The notes beneath the pieces were generated by a model. That model was not told the origin of the DNA and did not search any database. It saw only the letters and a list, made by a program, of their open reading frames with translations. The translations under genes were made by a program, and so were the position numbers. From assembly GCA_965116335.1 (NCBI GenBank), contig OZ220677.1, forward strand, positions 1,612,001-1,676,000: a DNA stretch of 64,000 bases, in the 5' to 3' direction. Source of the DNA: G963663315 sp965116335 (GTDB lineage Bacteria; Pseudomonadota; Gammaproteobacteria; Arenicellales; Poriferihabitantaceae). Shown piece by piece: positions 38,195 through 46,725 of the stretch (position 1 is its first letter; each line of letters starts with the position of its first letter).

Positions 38195-38845
38195 ATGTGC
38201 CGGTTATTATTGCTGGAGCGCCGGGGCGGAGTGCAACCCGGACCGCATCTTGATGCCTTCAAGGCGCTGTCGAGAAACAGCCCGGAATATCAGGGACATG
38301 GCTGGGGATGCGCCTGGCTGAACCCGGATTGTTCCTGGTCCCTGTACCATAGCATCCAGCCGGTATGGGAGGATACCCGCTCATTCCCCGAAACCACCCT
38401 GTTTCTGGCCCATGCAAGGAGCGCTTTTCGCGACGAGGGCATTACGGTACGTAATAACATGCCGTTTTATGACAACAATCAGGTCTTCCTGTTCAATGGC
38501 GAACTGCGTGGTGTCCGCATCAAGGCCGAAGGCAGGATTGGCGCTGAAAAGATATTCAACACGATCAAAAAATTCGATTCAGGCGATATTCTGGAGGCCA
38601 CCCGGCGAGGTGTACAGGTCATTAACAAACGAACCCGTTATATCCGGGCGATGAATTTTTTCCTGGCGGACTCCAGAGCGGTGCGGATTTACAGCCAGTT
38701 TTGTGAAAACCCGGACTATTTCCAGTTATGTCGAACCACCTGCAATGATGTCCGTATTGTCTGCTCACAACCTTACCATGCAGGCGGTAAGCACTGGCAC
38801 AAAATACCCAATAACCATCTTTATACCCTTGATCTGGTTGCCTGA
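38195..38845 (+). CDS. Class II glutamine amidotransferase-like Ntn hydrolase in the lysW operon
   Basis: 216-aa protein. ATG 38195 is chosen because it places Cys at position 2, the N-terminal nucleophile of class II glutamine amidotransferases after Met removal. Other family features are GHGWG (34-38), AHARSAF (72-78), NMPF (88-91) and FNGEL (100-104), whose Asn-Gly would form the oxyanion hole. There is no synthase domain, so it resembles stand-alone hydrolases such as YafJ and EgtC; EgtC cleaves a gamma-glutamyl amide. It is embedded between lysY and lysZ with gaps of 17 and 7 bases. Inferred roles: deamidating the C-terminal Gln of LysW, or releasing product from LysW in place of LysK. 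Confidence 0.85.
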   Translation: MCRLLLLERRGGVQPGPHLDAFKALSRNSPEYQGHGWGCAWLNPDCSWSLYHSIQPVWEDTRSFPETTLFLAHARSAFRDEGITVRNNMPFYDNNQVFLFNGELRGVRIKAEGRIGAEKIFNTIKKFDSGDILEATRRGVQVINKRTRYIRAMNFFLADSRAVRIYSQFCENPDYFQLCRTTCNDVRIVCSQPYHAGGKHWHKIPNNHLYTLDLVA

Positions 38846-38852
38846 GGATGAA

Positions 38853-39644
38853 ATGATTATCATAAAAATTGGCGGCGGCGAGGCGATCAATCTGCCCGCA
38901 ATCACCCAGGACCTGGCCATACTCAAGCAGCCGTATCTGGTAGTGCACGGTGCGAACGCCTTGCGCGACCAGATCGTGGAGAAAATGGGGTTCACCAAAA
39001 ACGTGGTGACTTCCCTCTCCGGCTATAGCAGTGTTTTTTCTGATGATCAGGCGCTGGATGCCATTTTGATGGCCTACAGTGGATTGCGAAACAAGCGGCT
39101 GGTTGAATTATTCCAGCGTCAGGGTATCAACGCAGTAGGATTGACCGGGCTGGATGGACAGCTGGTACAGGGAGTCCGCAACAAAGGCATCCGGGTAATG
39201 GAAAACGGAAAAAAGATGTTGAAAAGAGACTACTCCGGCAAGCCGAAAAACATCAATACCCACTTGCTCAACCTGTTGATAGATGAAGGCTATGTTCCGG
39301 TACTGACCATTCCCATCTGCGACCAGAACGGCTACGCGATCAACTCGGAGAATGACGACATCGTCGCTCAGCTTCAGGTTGCCCTCGGCGCGGATACGAT
39401 CATTCAGTTGATAGAAGCTGCCGGCCTGATGGAAGACCTCGGCAATCCGGACTCCTTGATACGAAAAGTGAACCCGGCAGAGCTCGCCACGCGCGAGCAG
39501 CTGGCACAGGGCAGAATGCGACGCAAGCTGCATGCCCTGAACCGGATAGCCAGCGCCGGGAATGCCAGAGTCATTATTTGCGACGGGCGAATCGAACAAC
39601 CGATTACGGCGGCGCTGGCTGGCGGCGGCACCTGGATCGAGTAA
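38853..39644 (+). CDS. lysZ: LysW-linked amino-acid kinase (LysZ/ArgB type)
   Basis: Amino-acid kinase that phosphorylates the side-chain carboxyl of the carrier-bound substrate, 263 aa. The N-terminal MIIIKIGGGEAI and VVHGANAL are the nucleotide and substrate loops of the acetylglutamate-kinase family. ATG 38853 sits just behind GAGGA (38844-38848), so a longer frame reaching into the previous gene was rejected. The sequence is closer to LysZ-like proteins than to classical ArgB by overall impression, not by calculation. Confidence 0.88.
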   Translation: MIIIKIGGGEAINLPAITQDLAILKQPYLVVHGANALRDQIVEKMGFTKNVVTSLSGYSSVFSDDQALDAILMAYSGLRNKRLVELFQRQGINAVGLTGLDGQLVQGVRNKGIRVMENGKKMLKRDYSGKPKNINTHLLNLLIDEGYVPVLTIPICDQNGYAINSENDDIVAQLQVALGADTIIQLIEAAGLMEDLGNPDSLIRKVNPAELATREQLAQGRMRRKLHALNRIASAGNARVIICDGRIEQPITAALAGGGTWIE

Positions 39645-39651
39645 ACCGGCG

Positions 39652-40803
39652 ATGCGGTTAGAACAAAAGTATGGTTTCGAGGTTTACCCGAAACGCGATG
39701 TAACTCTGGTTCGCGGCCAGGGGGCACTGGTCTGGGATGATCAGGACAATCAGTATATTGACTGCGCCGCCGGAATCGGCGTCGCTAATATCGGTCACGC
39801 CAATCCGGTTGTCGCGAACGCCTTGAAGCGCCAGGCGGACAGGCTGATTACGTGTCCGGGCATCTTCTACAATGATGTCCGGGGCGAACTGATGGAAAAA
39901 CTGGTATCCATCAGCCCGGCCGGCCTGAATCGTGTTTTCCTCTGTAATTCCGGTACGGAAGCGGTCGAGGCCGCCCTGAAATTCGCCCGTATCACCACCG
40001 GGAAAAACGGATTTATCAGCGCCATGCGCGGGTTTCACGGACGCACGATGGGAGCGCTTAGTGCCACGTTCAAGTATCGGGACGAATTTGAGCCACTGCT
40101 TCCCGGTCACCGCTTCGTGCCCTTTAACAACCTGGAAAAACTGGCCCGGGCGATTGACGACGAGACCGCCGCCATTATTCTCGAAGTCGTCCAGGGTGAA
40201 GGCGGCGTGCGTCTTATCGACAACCAGTATCTGCGCTCCGTGCGGGAAATTTGCGATAGTCGCGGCATTTTGCTGATCGTCGACGAAGTACAGACCGGGT
40301 TCGCCCGCACCGGGAAAATGTTTGCCTGCGAGCATTCCGGCGTGCAACCGGATATGATGACGCTGGCGAAGGCAATCGCCGGCGGATTCCCGATGGGCGC
40401 CGTGCTGTGCAGTGACCGCATCTCTCCGGCGCTGGCGAAACACGGCTCCACTTTTGGCGGCAACCCGCTGGCTTGCGCCGCAGCACTGGCCAGCATCGGG
40501 TTTATCGAGGACCAGGCGCTCCCGGAGCAGGCGCGGCGCAAAGGCCACCACCTGGTGAATCAGCTGGAAACCGGCGATCTGACCGGAGTACGAGAAATCC
40601 GCAATCTTGGATTGATGGTCGGAATCGAGCTGAAATCCAAATGCCGTCCGGTGATCGAAAACCTGTTGCAGAACCGTGTGCTGGCCCTGCCAGCTGGCCC
40701 CACCGTAGTCCGCCTGCTGCCTCCTCTCGTCATAACCGGGGAACAACTGTCTGAAGTCGCCGCCCGGATTCACCAGGCGCTGGCCAGCGTCGCCGGGCAC
40801 TAG
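39652..40803 (+). CDS. lysJ: LysW-linked aminotransferase (LysJ/ArgD type)
   Basis: PLP-dependent class III aminotransferase, 383 aa, converting the semialdehyde to the amine with glutamate as donor. Landmarks are FLCNSGTEAVEAALKFAR, VVQGEGGV and the PLP Lys in TLAKAIAGGFPMGA. ATG 39652 follows the lysZ stop by 7 bases. This is the last gene of the cluster; no LysK-type M20 peptidase follows. Confidence 0.92.
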   Translation: MRLEQKYGFEVYPKRDVTLVRGQGALVWDDQDNQYIDCAAGIGVANIGHANPVVANALKRQADRLITCPGIFYNDVRGELMEKLVSISPAGLNRVFLCNSGTEAVEAALKFARITTGKNGFISAMRGFHGRTMGALSATFKYRDEFEPLLPGHRFVPFNNLEKLARAIDDETAAIILEVVQGEGGVRLIDNQYLRSVREICDSRGILLIVDEVQTGFARTGKMFACEHSGVQPDMMTLAKAIAGGFPMGAVLCSDRISPALAKHGSTFGGNPLACAAALASIGFIEDQALPEQARRKGHHLVNQLETGDLTGVREIRNLGLMVGIELKSKCRPVIENLLQNRVLALPAGPTVVRLLPPLVITGEQLSEVAARIHQALASVAGH

Positions 40804-40824
40804 ACACGGCCCGCGCTACCCGTA

Positions 40825-42363
40825 TCAGGGCTGCTTTTCCCTGAGATCAAATATATCCACCCGGTCGCCCTTATGGCCTTCAAAAGTCATGACCGGAGAT
40901 TCTCCGATGCTGGAGATTATGCGTTGATAATACCCGCTCCGGTCACTCCTTCCAGCGCGGATTGCGATTAAATCCATCCGCTCTTTCAGAGTCTCCGGGT
41001 TGGCTATCGGGCCAATATAATGCCAGCGAGTCAGAAATATATTCTGTCCCGCGTAATAGTCGAGGATTCGATTATTGCTGTAGATACGGAAGCGGTGATA
41101 ATCGTCTCCGGTTTGTTGCCCGAGCCAGATTCCGGCCTCTTTGATGTGGCGTTTTGTAGTAAATCGGTCCAGCCCTTCCAGAGAGTTAATCAGCAGCACC
41201 AAGCCGGTTACCACACAGACGACCTTTGCTTTTCCACTCATTTTGCCCTCCTGCAAAGATTTGCCCACACGACACAACGCGGTGACCGCGAACGGCACCA
41301 GCAACATGGTCATCACCGACAAGGTCAGCGGGTAACGGTCATTGTACAGAAACCGGAGCGCCGCAAAAGCCATGAGTATCAGAATGTTAATCGTAACGAT
41401 GATCTCCCAGCACTGCCAGGTGCGCTCAAAACCGGGGGTCTGCCGGTGCAGCCACGGCCGGGCAAACCACCCGGCAATCAGGACCAGGAAATAGCCCACC
41501 GTCAGAATTTCAAGGAAATTGAAAACCGCTTTCGCGAAAGGCAGTATCGCCACCACCGGATAAAACCCTGTGGTAAGAGCGGAGCGCCAGACTCCGGGGG
41601 CCAGGCTGTCAATATAGCTCGTCAATTCGGCTTTCGGCGGGAGCCAGATCTTCGGCAACCACTCCCGGGCGACTGCTATCTTGCCATCATACAGCCAGTA
41701 CAAAATGACATAAGCGAATAACGCCAGTAAAGCCAGCCCGACGGCCACTACCAGCTTGCGAGTCAGCCAGGCCGGAGTATATCTGCCGGACAGCAACATC
41801 CAGAACAGAATAATGCCAAGATAAACGATGCCCTCGACTCGAAAAAACGCGGCCAGCAAGCCGGTCAGGATCAGGGCGGTAAGGTCCCGGTTGTTCGGGT
41901 GCTGCCAGACCTGCACGAAAAACACTACCATCCACAGGAAACAGGCGATATACGGTATATCCCGCATAATCATGGACTGTATTTCATTGAGTCCGGGATA
42001 AAACAGGTAGACAAACCCGGCCAGCCAGATTTGGGTCTTGTCGGCCCCGAGCTTTTCGCTGATCCGAATGAATGCAATGCCACCCACCGCCCGCATAATC
42101 GCTCCGAATATCAATGCGATATACTCGGTGGGCAACGGCGTAATCTTGCTGATGCCAGCGAGCAACATCGGATAAAAGGGCCACTTATACCAGGCCAGCC
42201 CATCCTGGAAGTTACCCGCCATAAAGGCGTTTGCCGTCATCACATAGCGGATTCCATCCTCGTTGATAACCGGATCAATATAATAACTCCACAGCGCGAT
42301 GATCAGGCTGCCAACAACTACGCACCCGTAAACCGGCATCCGGTTGCCCTGTTCAACCGGCAT
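40825..42363 (-). CDS. Polytopic membrane glycosyltransferase (PMT/ArnT-like)
   Basis: 512-aa integral membrane protein with about ten or more hydrophobic helices and a soluble C-terminal tail. The early acidic pair in PVINEDGIRYV, in the first periplasmic loop, and the overall layout match GT-C glycosyltransferases, which use polyprenyl-phosphate sugars. Sugar and acceptor are unknown. It ends 21 bases from lysJ (convergent) and lies 2 bases downstream of the dehydrogenase gene, though the functional link is unclear. Confidence 0.65.
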   Translation of the reverse strand: MPVEQGNRMPVYGCVVVGSLIIALWSYYIDPVINEDGIRYVMTANAFMAGNFQDGLAWYKWPFYPMLLAGISKITPLPTEYIALIFGAIMRAVGGIAFIRISEKLGADKTQIWLAGFVYLFYPGLNEIQSMIMRDIPYIACFLWMVVFFVQVWQHPNNRDLTALILTGLLAAFFRVEGIVYLGIILFWMLLSGRYTPAWLTRKLVVAVGLALLALFAYVILYWLYDGKIAVAREWLPKIWLPPKAELTSYIDSLAPGVWRSALTTGFYPVVAILPFAKAVFNFLEILTVGYFLVLIAGWFARPWLHRQTPGFERTWQCWEIIVTINILILMAFAALRFLYNDRYPLTLSVMTMLLVPFAVTALCRVGKSLQEGKMSGKAKVVCVVTGLVLLINSLEGLDRFTTKRHIKEAGIWLGQQTGDDYHRFRIYSNNRILDYYAGQNIFLTRWHYIGPIANPETLKERMDLIAIRAGRSDRSGYYQRIISSIGESPVMTFEGHKGDRVDIFDLREKQP

Positions 42364-42365
42364 GA

Positions 42366-44876
42366 TCAGGATCTTAATTTCAGATTTTGCGGGTCATAAG
42401 GCGATTCTTCAATCACCGTAGCCCGATGCAGATTACCAAGAATTTCTATTGCAAGCCCGGTGCCGACGACAGCGAATTGCGGGGCAACCAACCCCAGCGC
42501 CAGGGACTTTTCGACCCGGAAACCATAGCCACCCGAAGTCGCCCGTCCAACCAGAGCGCCATCACAGTAAATGGCCTCGGAACCACGGGCATCGGCATCC
42601 GTTACATCATGCACTTCCAGCGTTACAAAAGCATTGGCAAAACCGCGTTGCTGCCAGTCGACCAACGCCTGCTTGCCGATAAAGTCGCTGTCCTTGTCCA
42701 GCTGGATGAAACGCTCCAGCCCTGATTCAAGCGCGCAATACTCAATCGACATCTCTCGCGGGATCAGACGGTAGGATTTCTCCAGCCGCATGCTGTCCAT
42801 GGCACGAATACCAAATGGCTTGATGTCGAACTCTGCTCCAGCCTCCATAACCGCATCAAAAATATAGTTTTGCATTTCGATTGGGTGATGCAGTTCAAAT
42901 CCCAGTTCACCAACAAAATTGACTCGCAGAGCCTGCGCCTGCGCCGCGCCCACGTTGATCGGCTTGCCACAAAGCCATTTGAACTTCTCATCGGACAAAT
43001 CAGTATCCGTCAATTTCTGCAGCAATGCCCGTGACTTGGGCCCCGCAATTACCAATACGCCATAGCGGGTGGTGACATTGTGTAATTCAACACTCCCGTC
43101 TGACGGCTTGTTTTTAATCAGGTAGTCCCAGTCGTGACGCTCCATGGCTCCGGCTGATACGATGTAATAACTGTTTTTGCCGGTTTTATAAATGGTGAAT
43201 TCAGCGCGCACGCCGCCGTTGTGTGACAGCATGTGACACAGGCCGATTCGCCCCACCCCCTTCGGTATTCGATTGCAAACCAGTGTCTCCAGCCAGTCCG
43301 CCGCTCCCGTGCCGCTCACTGTGAACTTTGAAAATGCCGACATATCCAGCAATCCCGCCTTTTCCTGAACATGTCGGCATTCCTGGCCGACAAACGGGAA
43401 GTAATTCGACCGGCGGAATGAGTACCGCTCCACCACACGCCCATCCGCAAGCGCAGTGGAAGTGTTATTGCCCAACAAAACATCCCCGCTACCGACCTCG
43501 TCAGCTGGCAATTCATAGTCTTTGGGCGCAAACCAGTTGGGTCTCTCCCAGCCATAGACATGTCCAAAAACAGCGCCTAATGACTTCATACGGTCGTAAC
43601 ACGGTGAGGTTTTTAGCGGGGTCGCCGCCGAGCGCTCCTCATCCGGGAAATGATTAGTAAACACATTGCGGTAGGCTTCCTCGTTTTTCTCCCGTAGATA
43701 ACCGCGAGCGGCGTAAGGTCCGTATCTTCTGGGGTCGACGCCCATCATGTCTACAGTCGGCTCCCCATCGACTATCCATTCCGCCAGTTGCCAACCCGCG
43801 CCGCCGGCCGCGGTAATGCCGAAGCTGTGTCCTTCATTGAGCCAGAAGTTTTCAAGCTCCCAGGCGGGCCCGACAATCGGGTTTCCATCCGGGGTATACG
43901 CGATGGCTCCGTTATACACCTGTTTGATTCCCACTTCGCCGAATGCGGGGACACGATGGATGCAGGCTTCGATATGCGGGATCAAACGATCAATGTCTTC
44001 CTGGAACAATTCGTTTTCACAGTCCGCCGACGGACCATCCACATAGCAGCACGGCGCGCCCGTCTCATAAGGTCCCAGCAATAATCCCCCGGCCTCCTCC
44101 CGCAGATAGTAACCCGCGTCCGATTCCCTCAGGACGCCTTGTTCGGGCAAGCCGCGCTCCTTCCGGGCGAGGATTTCAGGGTGAGGTTCGGTAACAATAT
44201 ACTGATGCTGTACCGGAATCACCGGAATATCCAGCCCCACCATTTGCCCTGTTTTTCTGGCAAAGTTGCCGGTGCATGAAATCACATGATCGCAACGAAT
44301 GTCGCCCTTGTCGGTGCTCACCAGCCACTCGTCCCCGTCCCGCTCAATCGCGTTCACACAGGTATGTCGATAGATTTGTGCGCCGCGGGTACGAGCGCCT
44401 TTGGCAAAGGCTGTGGTCAGGTCGTTAGGCTGAATATATCCATCCTGTGGGTGTTGTATGGCACCTGCCAGTCCTTCAATGTTACACATCGGCCAGGCCT
44501 GCTTGACTTCATCGGGAGTCAGGAAGCGGATATCCACCCCGACCGTTTTACCCACTCCGGCATAATAACGATACTCATCCATTCGATCCTCGGTACAGGC
44601 CAGCCGAATATTACTCACTTGCCGGAATCCTGTAGACAACCCGGTTTCCCTTTCCAGTTCCTGATAAAAAGCGACCGAATACTGATGCAGTTTTCCCACC
44701 GAATAACTCATATTGAATAACGGCAACAATCCGGCTGCATGCCACGTGGACCCGGATGTCAGCTCTTTTCTCTCGATCAGCACGGAATCAGTCCAGCCCT
44801 TTTTGGCCAGATGATACAGCGTACTGGCGCCGACAACGCCCCCACCTATGACTACGGCTTTTGTGCGGGTTTTCAT
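42366..44876 (-). CDS. Dimethylglycine/sarcosine dehydrogenase-like flavoprotein
   Basis: 836-aa two-domain enzyme: N-terminal FAD-dependent DAO-type oxidoreductase (GGGVVGASTLYHLA at 11-24) and C-terminal GcvT-like folate-binding aminomethyltransferase domain. STWHAAG has His46 at the position that covalently binds FAD in dimethylglycine dehydrogenase. The C-terminal motif SYRLIPREMSIEY is typical. It would demethylate dimethylglycine or sarcosine and pass formaldehyde to tetrahydrofolate. A betaine-type ABC transporter 11 kb away supports methylated-amine use. The exact substrate is not certain. Confidence 0.85.
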   Translation of the reverse strand: MKTRTKAVVIGGGVVGASTLYHLAKKGWTDSVLIERKELTSGSTWHAAGLLPLFNMSYSVGKLHQYSVAFYQELERETGLSTGFRQVSNIRLACTEDRMDEYRYYAGVGKTVGVDIRFLTPDEVKQAWPMCNIEGLAGAIQHPQDGYIQPNDLTTAFAKGARTRGAQIYRHTCVNAIERDGDEWLVSTDKGDIRCDHVISCTGNFARKTGQMVGLDIPVIPVQHQYIVTEPHPEILARKERGLPEQGVLRESDAGYYLREEAGGLLLGPYETGAPCCYVDGPSADCENELFQEDIDRLIPHIEACIHRVPAFGEVGIKQVYNGAIAYTPDGNPIVGPAWELENFWLNEGHSFGITAAGGAGWQLAEWIVDGEPTVDMMGVDPRRYGPYAARGYLREKNEEAYRNVFTNHFPDEERSAATPLKTSPCYDRMKSLGAVFGHVYGWERPNWFAPKDYELPADEVGSGDVLLGNNTSTALADGRVVERYSFRRSNYFPFVGQECRHVQEKAGLLDMSAFSKFTVSGTGAADWLETLVCNRIPKGVGRIGLCHMLSHNGGVRAEFTIYKTGKNSYYIVSAGAMERHDWDYLIKNKPSDGSVELHNVTTRYGVLVIAGPKSRALLQKLTDTDLSDEKFKWLCGKPINVGAAQAQALRVNFVGELGFELHHPIEMQNYIFDAVMEAGAEFDIKPFGIRAMDSMRLEKSYRLIPREMSIEYCALESGLERFIQLDKDSDFIGKQALVDWQQRGFANAFVTLEVHDVTDADARGSEAIYCDGALVGRATSGGYGFRVEKSLALGLVAPQFAVVGTGLAIEILGNLHRATVIEESPYDPQNLKLRS

Positions 44877-45063
44877 GGTTGATGATGCCTCGGATCAGTC
44901 TGGTTAATTTGCCGGGTAGCGGGACACGCTCCCTGGAGGATTTTATTGTATATTAATTCTCTTTATGTGGATAAATTCGGCTTTTGCGATTAGACTAAAG
45001 TGGTCTAATCAGCCTGACCGTCTTAAAAAAGAAAGTGTATAACGAAACCCGGGATAACAACCA
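44877..45063. promoter_or_regulatory. dnaA upstream region with DnaA box and inverted repeat
   Basis: A perfect DnaA box lies at 44966-44974 (TGTGGATAA, minus-strand TTATCCACA). An inverted repeat with 8-bp perfect arms, GATTAGAC (44988-44995) and GTCTAATC (45003-45010), encloses 7 bases. The box suggests autoregulation of dnaA; the repeat could be an operator or a transcript hairpin. AT-rich sequence (44940-44975) lies just before. Confidence 0.5.
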
Positions 45064-46413
45064 GTGACCAACCCTTCATTCTGGAATCCCTGTCTGCAAA
45101 AACTGAGAGAAGTCCTGTCCGAAGAGGATGTGGAAACTTGGCTGGCCCCGCTGCATGTATTTTACGACAGAAATACACTGAAATTACTGGCACCCAACCG
45201 CTATGTTCTGAACCACGTAAAGCTCAATCTCTTCCCGGAGGTCGAGAAAGTGGTGATGAATATGGATGCAGGGGTCGATAATATCCGGCTGGAAATCGGA
45301 AGTTACGGACTGGACAGCCCGTTCGATTCCAATGGTAACGGCAAGGACCAGAAACAGGCCCGACTACGCTCTGACTCCAATACCCCGTATTCCAGCGGGA
45401 CACTGAATCCCGACTTCGTCTTTTCCACCCATATTGAAGGCAAATCCAACGAATTGGCCAGGGCGGCGGCGATCCAGGTCAGCCAGAACCCCGGTACAGC
45501 CTATAACCCCCTGTTTATCTACGGCGGTGTAGGGTTGGGTAAAACTCATCTGATGCAGGCCGCCGGAAACATGATTCTCGAGCGCAAACCCGATGCAAAA
45601 GTGATTTATGTGCACTCGGAATTGTTCGTGAACGACATGGTCAAGGCGGTGATGGACAATACCATGGCCAGATTCAAGGATTACTACCGTTCTCTGGATG
45701 CGTTGTTGATTGATGACATCCAGTTTTTTGCCGGGAAACAACAATCACAGGAGCAGTTTTTTCATACCTTCAACTCCTTGCTCGGAGGTCAGCGGCAGAT
45801 CATTATTACCAGCGACAGCATCCCCAATGCGATAAATGGTATCGAAGCCCGCCTGATATCCCGATTCAGCAGCGGCCTGACTATGGCCATTGAGCCCCCG
45901 GAACTGGAAACCCGGGTCGCAATTCTGGAAAAGAAAGCACTGCTGAAAGGCATCTCCCTGCCCAATGAGGTCGCTTTTTTTGTCGCGCATAATGTCCACT
46001 CCAATGTCCGCGACCTGGAAGGCGCGCTGAACCGAATCATCGCCAGCGCCAGCTTTACTGGCCACCACATTGATCTGGAGATAGCCCGGCAGGCGCTCTC
46101 GGATATCCTGATTTACCGCAAAAGCAAGATTAATATCGAGAACATTCAACAAGTTGTCTCTGCTCATTATAAAATACGGGTTTCCGACATGCTCTCAAAA
46201 AAGCGTCACCAGTCGGTATCACGCCCCCGTCAACTGGCCATGGTCCTGACCCGGGAACTGACAAACATGAGCCTGCCGGAGATTGGTGACCGTTTTGGTG
46301 GTCGTGACCATACCACCGTGCTTCACGCCTGTCGTAAGATAAAAGAATTGAGGGAAACCGATAACAAGGTGCGGGAAGATTACCAGAATCTCCTGCGCTT
46401 GCTGGAGCCTTGA
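45064..46413 (+). CDS. dnaA: Chromosomal replication initiator DnaA
   Basis: 449-aa initiator ATPase that opens oriC. Domain I (WNPCLQKLREVLSEEDVETWLAPL) interacts with DnaB; domain III has Walker A GGVGLGKTH (about residue 155) and Walker B ALLIDDIQFF; domain IV ends with the DnaA-box-binding DRFGGRDHTTVLHACRKI. GTG at 45064 is the start that yields the canonical N-terminus. The linker domain II is short. Confidence 0.98.
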   Translation: MTNPSFWNPCLQKLREVLSEEDVETWLAPLHVFYDRNTLKLLAPNRYVLNHVKLNLFPEVEKVVMNMDAGVDNIRLEIGSYGLDSPFDSNGNGKDQKQARLRSDSNTPYSSGTLNPDFVFSTHIEGKSNELARAAAIQVSQNPGTAYNPLFIYGGVGLGKTHLMQAAGNMILERKPDAKVIYVHSELFVNDMVKAVMDNTMARFKDYYRSLDALLIDDIQFFAGKQQSQEQFFHTFNSLLGGQRQIIITSDSIPNAINGIEARLISRFSSGLTMAIEPPELETRVAILEKKALLKGISLPNEVAFFVAHNVHSNVRDLEGALNRIIASASFTGHHIDLEIARQALSDILIYRKSKINIENIQQVVSAHYKIRVSDMLSKKRHQSVSRPRQLAMVLTRELTNMSLPEIGDRFGGRDHTTVLHACRKIKELRETDNKVREDYQNLLRLLEP

Positions 46414-46725
46414 GTTGCTGGAACTAAAGGCCGCAAAAACCATACAGTCAGAGTGGTTCCTTATGGTCGGCCTGGTTGACGCTTTCGCGTTGCCTGATTC
46501 AGGGCTTCATAAGTCTGTGTATAATTATGTGATAATCTGGTTGGTATCTTTCACTTATCCTGTGGATAAAATTGTGGAAAAGATTTACCCACAATTCATC
46601 CATTCGTTTTACAATACGCATTCAACAGTTACTCACATAAATTCTTAAGAGCAAGTAATTGAACCACAACCGATTTTCAATGATACTCACATGTCCACAG
46701 CACTAATTATTAATATTATAAATAG
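46414..46725. other. dnaA-dnaN spacer, candidate oriC
   Basis: No ORF is credible in these 312 bases. DnaA-box-like sequences are TGTGTATAA (46516-46524, one mismatch), TGTGGATAA (46561-46569, perfect), TGTGGAAAA (46573-46581) and TTACCCACA (46585-46593, one mismatch). An AT-only tract at about 46706-46723 precedes dnaN and could be an unwinding element. Pseudomonas-type origins use this same spacer. Functional origin status is inference. Confidence 0.55.

Noticed and set aside
38703..38852. N-terminal extension of lysZ into the amidotransferase-like gene
   Set aside because: ATG 38853 has a ribosome site and gives the canonical kinase start; the extension lies in another gene's frame.
39658..40800. 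A 380-codon open frame on the minus strand opposite lysJ
   Set aside because: It is the antisense shadow of a well-conserved aminotransferase; composition is not protein-like and no family is visible.
44744..44759. Possible parS-like CCACGTGG core within the dehydrogenase gene
   Set aside because: Only the central 8 bases resemble parS; the flanks do not match, and the sequence is coding.
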